From: Terribacillus aidingensis
GTDB taxonomy: Bacteria; Bacillota; Bacilli; Bacillales; Amphibacillaceae
DNA length: 64,000 bases
Direction of reading: 5' to 3'
Assembly: GCF_900215625.1 (NCBI RefSeq)
Contig: NZ_OBEK01000002.1
Location: 230,222-294,221 of the forward strand
Below the pieces are notes generated by a model that made no database searches, was not told the origin of the DNA, and saw nothing but the letters and a program-made list of their open reading frames with translations. Below, one piece after another: positions 55,450 through 64,000 of the stretch. The first letter of the stretch is position 1, and each line of letters opens with the position of its first letter. The position numbers and the translations under genes were made by a program.

Positions 55450-55799
55450 TTACCGGAGATGCCAAGCAGTTGACTCTCTCCTTATACAGGTTAATACTTA
55501 CCTAAATTAAGTCCATAATTTTTGATTTTATCCGTGTATGTCCTGCATGCTTCCTTCGTGCAGCTTGCCTTTTGAAATATGTAATGGTATTCTCAATCCT
55601 TTTATGCCTCAGGGCTTGCACAGGGACGCCTCAATGTATGAGCTCTCACGCTTTTTTATGTGAAAAACTGATCTACTAATGTTTCTAAGCATTTTCTTTT
55701 ATTGAATTTGAGCATTATCCTGTACGAGAATCTAAAAGTATTAATAATGTGTCACAAATGCTTAGACACGTTCGCTATATAGAGTGAGAGGGGGATAAG
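55450..55799. other. Gap without a supported gene
   Basis: A - strand open stretch around 55510-55620 (reading RHKRIENTITYFKRQ) might be a fragment of an old gene, but it is too short to assign. The last 60 nt likely hold the promoter of the sigma factor gene. Confidence 0.35.
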
Positions 55800-56285
55800 A
55801 TGAAGAAAAAAAAGCAAGTTAAACAAGATTATAAAAAGATGGAAGAACTATACGAGTTGTATGAGCAAAAAGTTTATTCAGCAGCTTATTCTATACTGAA
55901 TAATATTCAGCAGTCTGAAGACACTGTCCAGGAAACATTTATTACACTTTATAACAATATAGAAAAACTTCACAGTCTGGATGATTGCGAGGTTAAGCGC
56001 TACATATTAAAAATTGCAAAGAACAAAGCAATTGATAGCTACAGAAAAAACAAACGGCATGGTGTGCTTCTCGAAGAATATCAAAATGAATTTGTAGAAA
56101 CTGCAAATGAAAATATAGGGGAATGGGAGCAGCGTTTAATATTTGAAAACCAAATTGATGCTTTGTTAACAGTATTAAATGAGTCCGGCAAGCAGGTTTT
56201 TAAATATAAGGTTTTCTATAACTTATCATATCAGGAAATCTCCAAGTTAATGGGATTAACGGAAGGCAATGTTCGGGCGGGCTGA
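55800..56285 (+). CDS. ECF-type sigma-70 family factor, C-terminus frameshifted
   Basis: The 161-residue protein has sigma region 2 (YELYEQKVYSAAYSILNNI, SEDTVQETFITLY, LKIAKNKAIDSYRKNK) and region 4 (YKVFYNLSYQEISKLMGLTEGNVRAG). The frame stops inside the recognition helix. Just downstream another frame gives MKRKQLNQGLKEIA, the expected continuation of such factors (RARKQL-type). A small deletion near 56275-56300 seems to have truncated it. No anti-sigma gene follows. RBS GAGAGGGG, 6 nt before ATG. Confidence 0.75.
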   Translation: MKKKKQVKQDYKKMEELYELYEQKVYSAAYSILNNIQQSEDTVQETFITLYNNIEKLHSLDDCEVKRYILKIAKNKAIDSYRKNKRHGVLLEEYQNEFVETANENIGEWEQRLIFENQIDALLTVLNESGKQVFKYKVFYNLSYQEISKLMGLTEGNVRAG

Positions 56286-56399
56286 AGCCTTCCGCTTATG
56301 AAAAGAAAGCAATTGAACCAAGGCTTGAAAGAGATTGCTACCGAACTGGATATCGGTAATTCATAGATCAGATAGCAGAAATTAAAATCATATTAATAT

Positions 56400-56430
56400 G
56401 AGCCCTCTCCTATAAAAGGAAAGGGCTCGT
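56400..56430 (+). terminator. Terminator after the sigma factor gene
   Basis: GAGCCCT and AGGGCTC with an inner CC/GG pair; the following T run is poor (GTTGCTTTG). Confidence 0.65.
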
Positions 56431-56940
56431 TGCTTTGATATCAACATAATATAAACAATCATAAATGTACGCTTTTATGGGCAACTACTTGTGATAAGGG
56501 AACCGTACCATAAGTAAATGAGGTCTTTTCATTGTTAAAAATAATTGTAATAACCTGGAGTGCTGTCATTAAACTGATTTTGTCGAGAAATATCTGAACA
56601 AATAATAGTTGATGAGAAAATACCATTCATCCAATTTAGTATAAGCAGCATTTTTTTATGCAAAAAACATTCAATTAACTGCCCTTTTCTCCATTATATT
56701 CTTAATCTAGTTCATTACTTACAAGCTCCATAGGAATTTACCCATCTTCCGCCTCTGTATCCAAGTGAAATCGTGGCGATATTATTATTAAATAGATTTC
56801 TTAAGGTTGTTTTGGTCTTTGTAATGTCTACCCGTATCTTTAACAATATCCCGAAAATGGAATAAAAGTTTCCAAATTTAAACACATTCTAGTAAAATAG
56901 GATTAGACTATTGAAATATCGAAACAAAAGGGTGAGTTCT
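56431..56940. other. Gene-free leader before the Shango operon
   Basis: About 500 nt of AT-rich DNA without a credible gene. It contains GAACCGTACCATAAGTAAAT at about 56500, nearly repeating a stretch at about 41816. A -10-like TAGTAAAAT lies near 56890 and could drive the operon. Confidence 0.4.
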
Positions 56941-58620
56941 GTGTTTTTTAAGAAGCTGTTTAACCGAGAGGAAAAAAATAATACAAAAATTGATAGAGCA
57001 GTCGAGGTTATGAAAACAACTCACTTTGCTAATCCTGATCCTAAACAAAATCAGATTAATCATCAGTTGTTATATAATGAAGCCAATGTATACATTGATG
57101 AATTTAGACACATAAAAACTACAGCTAAAATCTTAAATATGGTTGCTGATGCAGTAAAGCAGCCGAAATCTGAAAACAGAAACGGCATGACTTTTACGGT
57201 TTCATATGGTGTAAGAGATAGTAACTTTATAAGAGATTCATTCAGATATAAAAATAGGACACACTCCAGATGTGAGATGCCTCACTTTCAAGCTTTCTAC
57301 TCCACGTTCTCTGATATGAATAAGGAGCAAAAGAACTGGTATTTTTACTGGAGGGAGCAAGTGATAAATGGGCACTACCCGGAAACGGACTTGAGTTATA
57401 TTTATGTATTTGTATATGAGCTGATCAATTATTCTTTCAATTCTAATGCCGCTTTTAACCTAAGTATGATATACCGTTTATATAAAGCTTATAAAGGTCA
57501 ACATCGTATTGAGCGGTATATTTCATTAATCGGAGATATGCTGTACGAGTTGGGGGAATACAGCTTAGCTGAAAAATGGAGTCCAAATCTCCCTCAAATT
57601 CCTCCGTTATATAGACAGTTAAATGAAAAGCAAGACAGCTTATCCCGCATTTCCATCACTTATTGGAAGAGTTATTTAACACAGCATCGTCCATCTAAGT
57701 TTTTTGAGAAAAATAAAAATAAGATTTATAAAACGTTTAAAGAATGTCTTCCTTTATTAGAAACGAGTCATTTGAAGCACAACAACAATAAATTAATTGA
57801 TGTTTATTTTAAACAAAATGAAGAGAAGGAACAACGCTGGCTTTTCTCAGGGATGGTTTCTATTCGGACAGAAAATAATTTTATAGAATTTACTAGTAAT
57901 AATATTTATCCAACAGAACAATTGTTCAAGGAAGTGAGTGCGTTTTTTAGATTATCAGAAAATGTAACCCGCTTATTAAATCATGAGAAACGGCAGCTTC
58001 AGTTGGACGAGGGAATATTTCCTTCAGAACTGAAAAATCAAATGATTGAGTTTTTATCCCGACCTAAGGAGAGAGGCCGCTTTAAGACAGTAAAAACAAA
58101 AGTAGTAGAGGAAACAGGAAGTGCTATTCCTCCAAAACCGGATCTCACACCTAAAGTGGTTATTGAATTTAACGATGAAAGAATACGGCAACTGACAGAA
58201 GAAACAGATCTCCTGGTGGATGAAGTCGCAAGAAGATCTTTAGAACCGGAAGAAGAACTCAGTGAAACTTCAGTTGAGGTTGATCTTGGAGAACCAGAGA
58301 AAGAAGAAGAAGATCAGGGATTAAATAAGTTTTTCTCTAGGTCAGAAGATGATATAGATAGCGAACAGATAGAAGATTTCTTAGATTCATTAACAGATAC
58401 AGAGAAAGCTTTTCTTCAGCAATTTAAGGATATGAATTGCTCTAGCAGTGAAGCGGCCTTATTCCTTAAAGCAAAGGGCCTAATGCTCGGTGTTGTCTTA
58501 AGCTCAATAAATGAAAAGGCTCAGGATTCGCTGGAAGATAATTTTTTGGAAGAGGACGGAGAATTTTTATCTATTTATGAAGAGTTTGAAATAGTAGTCA
58601 ACTTGTTAAAGGAGAGGTAA
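56941..58620 (+). CDS. sngA: Shango system SngA-like TerB-domain protein
   Basis: The protein has about 559 residues from GTG 56941 behind GGGTGAG; an in-frame TTG at 56911 precedes the RBS. The N-terminal half has the TerB-N signature (MNKEQKNWYFYWREQVINGHYPETDLSYIY, in pieces, around residues 125-155, then VFVYELINYSF). After an acidic linker (residues 420-470) the C-terminal 100 residues form a TerB-C-like helical domain (FLDSLTDTEKAFLQQF, EEFEIVVNLL). Together with the next two genes it matches the three-gene anti-phage system Shango: TerB protein, ATPase and helicase. Confidence 0.75.
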   Translation: MFFKKLFNREEKNNTKIDRAVEVMKTTHFANPDPKQNQINHQLLYNEANVYIDEFRHIKTTAKILNMVADAVKQPKSENRNGMTFTVSYGVRDSNFIRDSFRYKNRTHSRCEMPHFQAFYSTFSDMNKEQKNWYFYWREQVINGHYPETDLSYIYVFVYELINYSFNSNAAFNLSMIYRLYKAYKGQHRIERYISLIGDMLYELGEYSLAEKWSPNLPQIPPLYRQLNEKQDSLSRISITYWKSYLTQHRPSKFFEKNKNKIYKTFKECLPLLETSHLKHNNNKLIDVYFKQNEEKEQRWLFSGMVSIRTENNFIEFTSNNIYPTEQLFKEVSAFFRLSENVTRLLNHEKRQLQLDEGIFPSELKNQMIEFLSRPKERGRFKTVKTKVVEETGSAIPPKPDLTPKVVIEFNDERIRQLTEETDLLVDEVARRSLEPEEELSETSVEVDLGEPEKEEEDQGLNKFFSRSEDDIDSEQIEDFLDSLTDTEKAFLQQFKDMNCSSSEAALFLKAKGLMLGVVLSSINEKAQDSLEDNFLEEDGEFLSIYEEFEIVVNLLKER

Positions 58621-58626
58621 CTTGAA

Positions 58627-59940
58627 ATGAAGATGAAAAAACGTGATTCATCTGCGATCCTCAACTCATTAAGTGGAGGCGTAGTCCCCAACAGAGGCAT
58701 TCAACATATTATGGTTGGGCGAACAGATGAAGCTAAGCAAATAATGTCTGACCTGGATCATGTTAAAAAGGGTACTTCAATCATTAAAATTTTTATTGGG
58801 CCTTTCGGGAGCGGGAAAAGTTTCATTCAAGGATTTATTAAGCAATTAGCCTTTAATGAGAAGTTTGTTGTAACCTCCGCTGATTTCACACCTGAACGCC
58901 GCTTGTATGGAACTGAAAATAAAGCAGTAGCGTTATACAGTGAGCTGATGAAGAATTTATCTACGTCTACCCAGCCTGAAGGCAATGCTTTGTCGGGTAT
59001 CTTAGATAAGTGGATAACTGAAGTGCAAATGAGAGTTATGCATGAAAAGAACCTTACAAGTTTGGAATTTGATAATCCATTATTTGTTACTCAGGTCGAA
59101 CAGGAAATTACGAATGTCATTTCTAAAATGGACGAACTAACAGGCGGATTTGATTTTGCTCGGATTCTTATTCAATATTTCCGGGGTTTCGTAAAAGATA
59201 ACCAGGACTTACAACGAAGAGCTCTTCGCTGGCTACGTGGTGAGTATGGCACAAGAACAGAAGCAAAAACCGACTTGGGTGTACGCGATATTATAGACGA
59301 CAATAACTGGTATAACTATATTAAAATTTTTTCTCAATTTGTTAAACAAATTGGTTATTCTGGACTGGTAATCAATTTAGATGAAGCAATTAACCTTTAT
59401 AAAATTACCCATCCTCAAACGAGAGAGAAGAACTACGAAACTATATTAAAGATCTTCAATGATACACTTCAAGGTAACATTGAAGGCTTATATATAACTT
59501 TTGGAGGAACTGTTGAGTTCTTAGAAGATGAGCGCCGCGGATTATTTAGCTATGGTGCTCTAAAACGAAGGCTTGAAACGAATAAATTTGAAACAACTGA
59601 GTTTCGGGATCTATCTCAGCCTGTTATTAAACTGACACGGTTAAAAACAGATGAAACTTTTCTATTGCTACAGCGGCTTCGGGATATACATGCTACCCAT
59701 AATGACTATGAGGCGTCTATAACAGATGATGAGATTAAACGGTATATCGTGGCAGAATACAATCGTCCAGGAGCTGTTGAAAATCTAACAGTGGGGGATA
59801 TAATACGCGGTTTCTTGGGTGCTTTAAATATATTACACCAAAACCCTGGATATAATCGTGAACAAATATTTGGTATGGTGGAACAATCCGAAACGAAAGC
59901 TTCCAGCATTCAATCCCGTTTTTCTCGGACTGAAGGGTAG
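58627..59940 (+). CDS. sngB: Shango system SngB-like BrxD-type ATPase (DUF2791)
   Basis: The 437-residue P-loop ATPase resembles BREX protein BrxD (DUF2791). ILNSLSGGVVPNRGIQHIMVGR near the N-terminus is followed by Walker A GPFGSGKSF, then VTSADFTPERRLYG and Walker B-like GLVINLDEAINLYK. YITFGGTVEFLEDERRGLFSYGAL is also typical. BREX itself is not present (no pglX, pglZ or brxC). It starts 6 nt after sngA. Its last 83 bp overlap an upstream extension of the helicase frame, but the real helicase start lies 10 nt after its stop. Confidence 0.8.
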   Translation: MKMKKRDSSAILNSLSGGVVPNRGIQHIMVGRTDEAKQIMSDLDHVKKGTSIIKIFIGPFGSGKSFIQGFIKQLAFNEKFVVTSADFTPERRLYGTENKAVALYSELMKNLSTSTQPEGNALSGILDKWITEVQMRVMHEKNLTSLEFDNPLFVTQVEQEITNVISKMDELTGGFDFARILIQYFRGFVKDNQDLQRRALRWLRGEYGTRTEAKTDLGVRDIIDDNNWYNYIKIFSQFVKQIGYSGLVINLDEAINLYKITHPQTREKNYETILKIFNDTLQGNIEGLYITFGGTVEFLEDERRGLFSYGALKRRLETNKFETTEFRDLSQPVIKLTRLKTDETFLLLQRLRDIHATHNDYEASITDDEIKRYIVAEYNRPGAVENLTVGDIIRGFLGALNILHQNPGYNREQIFGMVEQSETKASSIQSRFSRTEG

Positions 59941-59950
59941 GGCTATCCAT

Positions 59951-62086
59951 ATGAGTTCATTTGAACTGTTATCTAAATTCCTTCAAAAGAAAATCTGGGA
60001 TATGAAATGGTCAAATTTTACTGTTATTCAAGAAAAAGCGATTCCCGCTATTTTACAAACCAACAACGATATTGTGTTATCAGCTGGTACTGCTTCCGGT
60101 AAAACGGAAGCAGCATTTTTGCCTATTTTAACAGGTGTAGAAGATATTGCCGACCAGGCGCTGAAAGTTATGTATATCTCACCATTAAAAGCCCTCATTA
60201 ACAATCAGTTTGAACGGATCAACCAGCTGTGTGAATACATGAATATAGAAATTCATCGTTGGCATGGTGACGTTTCGCAAAGTAAAAAACAAAAATTTAT
60301 TAAAAATCCAACAGGTATACTTCAGATTACTCCTGAATCTATAGAAAGTTTATTTATCAATAAACCTGGAGTCCTGCCAACACTTTTCAAAGAATTAGAG
60401 TTTGTAGTTATAGACGAGATCCACTCTTTTATAGATAAAGAAAGGGGTGTACAACTAAGGTCATTACTATCACGTATTGAGGAGTTTACCAAAGTCAGGC
60501 CAAGGATTATAGGATTATCGGCTACAATTGGCAACTTTAAAGTTGTAAAAGAATGGATAAATCTAAAACACCCTGAGAATGTCAGTATTATTGAAGATAA
60601 GTCATCCGATAAACAGCTGCTCTACAGTCTTATGTACTTTGAAACAGAAGAAGATAATAATAAACCTGTTGAGCTATTTGAAGACATGAGAGATCTTACA
60701 AAAGAACAAAAATCAATTATTTTCTGCAACAGTAGAGGCAGTGTTGAGGAAACAACTGTATTTCTTAATCGGTTGGCCAAAAAAAACGGAGCAGGGGAAA
60801 CCTACTACCCCCATCATTCATCAATAGACAAGAAAGAACGGGAATACGTAGAAAAAATAATGTCCGAAACTAAAGAGCCCAAAAGTGTGGTAGCTACAAG
60901 CTCTTTAGAATTAGGAATAGATATAGGGAATGTGGATTTAGTCGTCCAGTTAGACAGTACATATACTGTATCATCACTCAAACAAAGGCTAGGCCGATCT
61001 GGCAGGGAAAGAGATGCGGAACAGATGCTGCAACTTTACGGTACCGGGAAAGATAGCCTGCTGCAGTCTCTTGCAGTTATGGAATTAGTCTTAGACAAAT
61101 GGATAGAGCCTGCTGAAGGTTATGCAGTTCCCTACAATATTTTGTTTCACCAGGTCATTTCCATTTGCGCAGAAAAAAATGGAGTAACATTAAAAAAATT
61201 ACTGGAGCTTATTGAAAATAACGATATTTTTCATTCCCTAAATTTAAGTAAAGCAGAACTCTTAATACACCATATGATTCAAAATGATATTCTTGAGAAG
61301 CTGAGCGGAAAAGGAGAAATCATTGTCGGACTTGAAGGGGAAAGAATACTGCGAAGTAAGGAGTTTTATTCTGTATTTTTGACTAATGAAGAGTACGAAG
61401 TAGTTGAAGGTACAAGAAAAATAGGTAGAATTGACAAAACTCCATTTATTTTCGAAGGAGACAACGTAATTTTATCCGGACGATTATGGACCATAATCTT
61501 CTTAGATACTGAAAGGAATAAAGCATACGTAAACAAAGCAGTTAATGGCAAACCTCCTAAATATTTAGGGGACGGAGGAAAAATTCATAAAAAAATTGGG
61601 AAAAAAATGATGGAAATCCTCTGTTCTGATGACAACTTTGAATATTGCGACGGGAAAGCAAGAGCAGCTTTAGCGGAATTGAGAAGACCGTATCATCTAT
61701 ATGGAATAGATACGACCGATAGAGTTATGTGGAAAGAAAAAGGTAACACTTATTTTCTAGAAACATTTTCTTCTACTCAAATAGCAACAACAATATTTTG
61801 GATGCTTAAAATTGCAGGTGCTAATCCAAAGGGAAAAGACCTGTTAGGAAGAATAAAATTTGAATACGATGGCAGCCTAACTAAGCTCTATAATGATCTG
61901 AAGAATTTTACTTGGGATGAAAAGGATCTTCTTGAGGAAAAGAAGAAAAAAGAAGATTTCCATTCCAAATATGCTGAATTTATTCCGCAAGAGCTTAAGG
62001 ATGAGTTGCATATTAAACATGAGTTAGATTTAAAGGGTACGATAGAGTATTTACATCAATATCAGTGGAAGTTAATTGGATTATGA
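59951..62086 (+). CDS. sngC: Shango system SngC-like Lhr-type SF2 helicase
   Basis: The 711-residue DExH helicase has a Q-motif (FTVIQEKAIPAIL), motif I SAGTASGKTEAAF, motif Ia YISPLKALINNQFER, motif II VVIDEIHSF and motif III GLSATIGN. Motifs IV-VI follow in SIIFCNSRGSVE, ATSSLELGIDIG and QRLGRSGRERDAEQ. The long C-terminal region is Lhr/BrxH-like. Start ATG 59951 lies behind AGGGTAGGG; an in-frame extension to 59858 runs through sngB and is rejected. Third gene of the Shango operon. Confidence 0.82.
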   Translation: MSSFELLSKFLQKKIWDMKWSNFTVIQEKAIPAILQTNNDIVLSAGTASGKTEAAFLPILTGVEDIADQALKVMYISPLKALINNQFERINQLCEYMNIEIHRWHGDVSQSKKQKFIKNPTGILQITPESIESLFINKPGVLPTLFKELEFVVIDEIHSFIDKERGVQLRSLLSRIEEFTKVRPRIIGLSATIGNFKVVKEWINLKHPENVSIIEDKSSDKQLLYSLMYFETEEDNNKPVELFEDMRDLTKEQKSIIFCNSRGSVEETTVFLNRLAKKNGAGETYYPHHSSIDKKEREYVEKIMSETKEPKSVVATSSLELGIDIGNVDLVVQLDSTYTVSSLKQRLGRSGRERDAEQMLQLYGTGKDSLLQSLAVMELVLDKWIEPAEGYAVPYNILFHQVISICAEKNGVTLKKLLELIENNDIFHSLNLSKAELLIHHMIQNDILEKLSGKGEIIVGLEGERILRSKEFYSVFLTNEEYEVVEGTRKIGRIDKTPFIFEGDNVILSGRLWTIIFLDTERNKAYVNKAVNGKPPKYLGDGGKIHKKIGKKMMEILCSDDNFEYCDGKARAALAELRRPYHLYGIDTTDRVMWKEKGNTYFLETFSSTQIATTIFWMLKIAGANPKGKDLLGRIKFEYDGSLTKLYNDLKNFTWDEKDLLEEKKKKEDFHSKYAEFIPQELKDELHIKHELDLKGTIEYLHQYQWKLIGL

Positions 62087-62285
62087 AGTTGATAATTAGT
62101 TTGAACTGAAAAGTGGATAGATGACTAATCCCACATTGACGCCAAAGGAACGGTCGGCAGATTAGGTATATAAAAAATAAAAGATACTAAGATGATAAGT
62201 TTTAAGCGTTTGATAGAAATTAAGGAAGAATTAGAAAAGCATATACCAACGGATTTAAAATAGAACTAAAAATGGAAGTGATAAC
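62087..62285 (+). other. Spacer between the Shango operon and the reverse transcriptase gene
   Basis: Two hundred bases with no clear gene and no strong terminator. Some defence reverse transcriptases use a non-coding RNA encoded beside them; nothing here is recognisable as one. Confidence 0.35.
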
Positions 62286-64000
62286 ATGTCAGAAGAAAAG
62301 GAAATTGCAAAAAAGATAATATCATCTGGATATTTTGCGGATCAAATTCCAGGGGAATTTAAATCTACTACTTTAAGTCAGAATATAGATAAACTTGAAT
62401 TAACAAAATCAAAACTATCAAAAGATGGCTTAAACAAATGGTGTAAACTAATAGATTATTCAATACCAAAAACAGAAAACTTTAGAAGAATTCTATCGGT
62501 TCCACACCCCCTTCATTACATATTGTTAGCGAGATTAATTGAAGATAATTGGGTAAATTTAGAGTCACACTTTTCAAAATCACAATTTTCTTTAACCACT
62601 CCACAAATTTCTGAAGGTAGTATAAAACCAAAATATAAGATGTCTGAAATGATTAATAGAAGGGTACATAATCTTGTATTAAAAAGGTATATTTTACAAG
62701 CTGATATTACAAGATATTATCCAAGTATTTATACTCACTCTATTCCGTGGGCACTACATACTAAAGAGATTGCAAAAGCAAACCCTAGAGATGATGGGTA
62801 CTTTGGTAATGTGATTGATAGATTGGTAAGGAATTTACAGGATGGACAAACTGTTGGAATTCCTATTGGTCCAGTTGTATCACTAATAATACAAGAAATA
62901 GTCGGTTCAACAATTGATGATGAATTTCAAAGAGAATATGGCGACGGTTTAGTAGGTTATAGATATACAGATGACATGGAATATTACTTTAGCTCATCAG
63001 AAGAAGCTGAAAGGGCCCTGAATATTTTAAATAAAACCCTAAAAAAATATGGACTAGATTTAAATAATTCAAAGACTAAAGTAATTAAAATACCGCAAGT
63101 TCTGGAATCTGAGTGGTTATATTACTTTAAAAAGTATGAATTTAGGAGAGATAAAAAGGATAAAAGAAAATCAATTTATCTGCAGCATATTGATATAAAA
63201 GAATTCTTTAGTACAGCTTATAGATATAAAATTCAATTAAATGAAAAGGGGATTTTAAACTATGCAGTAAAAGTTTTGAGAGGTGTTGTGATATATAGAG
63301 AGAATTGGGATATATTTGAATCGTTACTATTGCAATCTATCCTTGTAGATTCCTCAATTATACCTACAGTATTTGAAACTATTGAAGGGTATAAATATAG
63401 GGGATATCCTTTAAACAACGAAAGGATAAAAAGCTTTATTAATGTTCTTATAAGGGATAATGTGGAGTTGAGAAATGACTTTGAGGTATCATGGGCTCTA
63501 AGTTTTGCCGCAAAGTTGGATATTTCTATAGATGAAGATGTAAGTAAACTATTGTTAAAGAATGATAATGCAATAATAAATATACTGGTTATGATATTAA
63601 ATTCAAAGAACCTCTTAAAGGGGGATTTAGACTTTTCATATTATGAAACTCTTCTTACAGAAGAGAGTCTTTATGATAGTAATTGGCTCTTCTATTATGA
63701 ATGCTGTTTTCATGGTTGGTTAGGTAAGGACAAAAATAACCAACATTTTAAAGGTGACAAGTTTTTTGAACAGCTTTTGAATAACAACGTATCATTTGTT
63801 GACCCCACATACTCTAGAGTGTTAAAGGAAGTAAAAAGGTCAATCATTTCTTTATGTCTTAAACACTATAAAACCAATATGAAAACCTTAGAGGCAGAGG
63901 AAATTATGTCAAAAGTAATTGAAGAATACTCTTTTTCAATGGAAGGTGATCTAGAGGAATTAAATATTGAGTTGGTGAATGAAATTAATAAGATAAAAAC
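62286..64000 (+). CDS. Defence-type reverse transcriptase (DRT/UG or Abi group), 3' end cut by window
   Basis: The frame stays open for 571 codons to the window edge. The RT domain covers about residues 60-270: LKRYILQADITRYYPSIYTH gives motif A (Asp140), GQTVGIPIGPVVSLII motif B, GYRYTDDMEYYF motif C (YTDD, residues 227-230), and LNNSKTKVI motif D. From about residue 270 the chain is helical and repetitive, as in UG/Abi-type RTs of anti-phage systems. It lacks maturase or endonuclease regions of group II introns and an adjacent retron RNA that I can recognise. RBS GGAAGTG, 5 nt before ATG. Exact DRT subtype not assignable. Confidence 0.8.
   Translation, partial: MSEEKEIAKKIISSGYFADQIPGEFKSTTLSQNIDKLELTKSKLSKDGLNKWCKLIDYSIPKTENFRRILSVPHPLHYILLARLIEDNWVNLESHFSKSQFSLTTPQISEGSIKPKYKMSEMINRRVHNLVLKRYILQADITRYYPSIYTHSIPWALHTKEIAKANPRDDGYFGNVIDRLVRNLQDGQTVGIPIGPVVSLIIQEIVGSTIDDEFQREYGDGLVGYRYTDDMEYYFSSSEEAERALNILNKTLKKYGLDLNNSKTKVIKIPQVLESEWLYYFKKYEFRRDKKDKRKSIYLQHIDIKEFFSTAYRYKIQLNEKGILNYAVKVLRGVVIYRENWDIFESLLLQSILVDSSIIPTVFETIEGYKYRGYPLNNERIKSFINVLIRDNVELRNDFEVSWALSFAAKLDISIDEDVSKLLLKNDNAIINILVMILNSKNLLKGDLDFSYYETLLTEESLYDSNWLFYYECCFHGWLGKDKNNQHFKGDKFFEQLLNNNVSFVDPTYSRVLKEVKRSIISLCLKHYKTNMKTLEAEEIMSKVIEEYSFSMEGDLEELNIELVNEINKIK

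Noticed and set aside
59858..59950. N-terminal extension of the helicase
   Set aside because: It lies inside sngB without an RBS; the ATG at 59951 follows AGGGTAGGG.
56941..62086. A BREX system, because of the BrxD-like ATPase and Lhr-like helicase
   Set aside because: No pglX methylase, pglZ phosphatase or brxC gene is present; the TerB-ATPase-helicase trio fits Shango better.
36600..64000. A prophage
   Set aside because: Integrase is present, but no repressor, terminase, capsid, tail, holin or packaging gene appears in 27 kb.
62286..64000. Group II intron or retron reverse transcriptase
   Set aside because: Motif C is YTDD rather than YADD, there is no maturase/HNH tail or intron RNA domain, and the C-terminus is a long helical region typical of UG/Abi defence RTs.

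Overview
The window is Gram-positive, low-GC, endospore-forming Bacillaceae DNA. The evidence is the gene order cinA-recA-rny-ymdB-spoVS-miaB-ymcA-cotE-mutS-mutL-miaA-hfq-spoVK-hflX-ynbB-glnR-glnA, which follows the Bacillus subtilis map, together with sporulation genes (spoVS, cotE, spoVK, a gerA-type operon) and strong AGGAGG-type ribosome binding sites. Genus cannot be fixed from the sequence alone. Many start codons were moved to the codon behind the best Shine-Dalgarno sequence.

Layout, 1-36.6 kb (core chromosome, all on the + strand): a nucleoside-type ABC importer (BMP lipoprotein, double ATPase, two permeases); the ymfFHIJKM block (paired M16 peptidases, EF-P modification reductase, DUF3243, DUF3388, RodZ); pgsA, cinA, recA with a LexA box; RNase Y and its neighbours; MiaB and RicA; CotE; MutS/MutL; a leaderless M23 peptidase; a Dps-type ferritin; MiaA; Hfq; SpoVK; a three-gene GerA/B/C germinant receptor operon lying between spoVK and hflX; then hflX-ynbB and the GlnR-autoregulated glnRA operon.

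Layout, 36.6-64 kb (accessory island, visibly more AT-rich): it begins just past the 3' end of glnA with a palindromic, repeat-bearing candidate attachment segment and a tyrosine integrase on the - strand. The right end is beyond the window. No phage structural genes are present. The cargo looks like a defence island under turnover: an ApeA-like HEPN protein, a second protein ending in a HEPN-type motif followed by a decayed SEC-C tail, a lone GIY-YIG protein, a MazG plus GIY-YIG/DUF2075 helicase pair, an EVE-HNH nuclease and a second HNH nuclease, remnants of a MazG-like enzyme and of AbiH, an McrB-N/DUF3883 nuclease paired with a membrane protein, a membrane-anchored Mrr nuclease, a VbhA-like small protein, a lipoprotein nuclease broken by one amber codon, a 3'-broken ECF sigma factor, a complete three-gene Shango system (TerB protein, BrxD-like ATPase, Lhr-like helicase), and a defence-type reverse transcriptase cut by the window edge.

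A roughly 60-nt hairpin element occurs three times in the island, each time directly behind an accessory gene or gene remnant. It could act both as terminator and as homology for module exchange. The best candidates for something undescribed are the MazG/GIY-YIG-DUF2075 pair, the McrB-N/DUF3883 nuclease with its overlapping membrane partner, and the HEPN cluster at 38.0-43.9 kb. On the core side, a hairpin that would mask the ymfJ ribosome binding site and a structured segment upstream of rny deserve attention.
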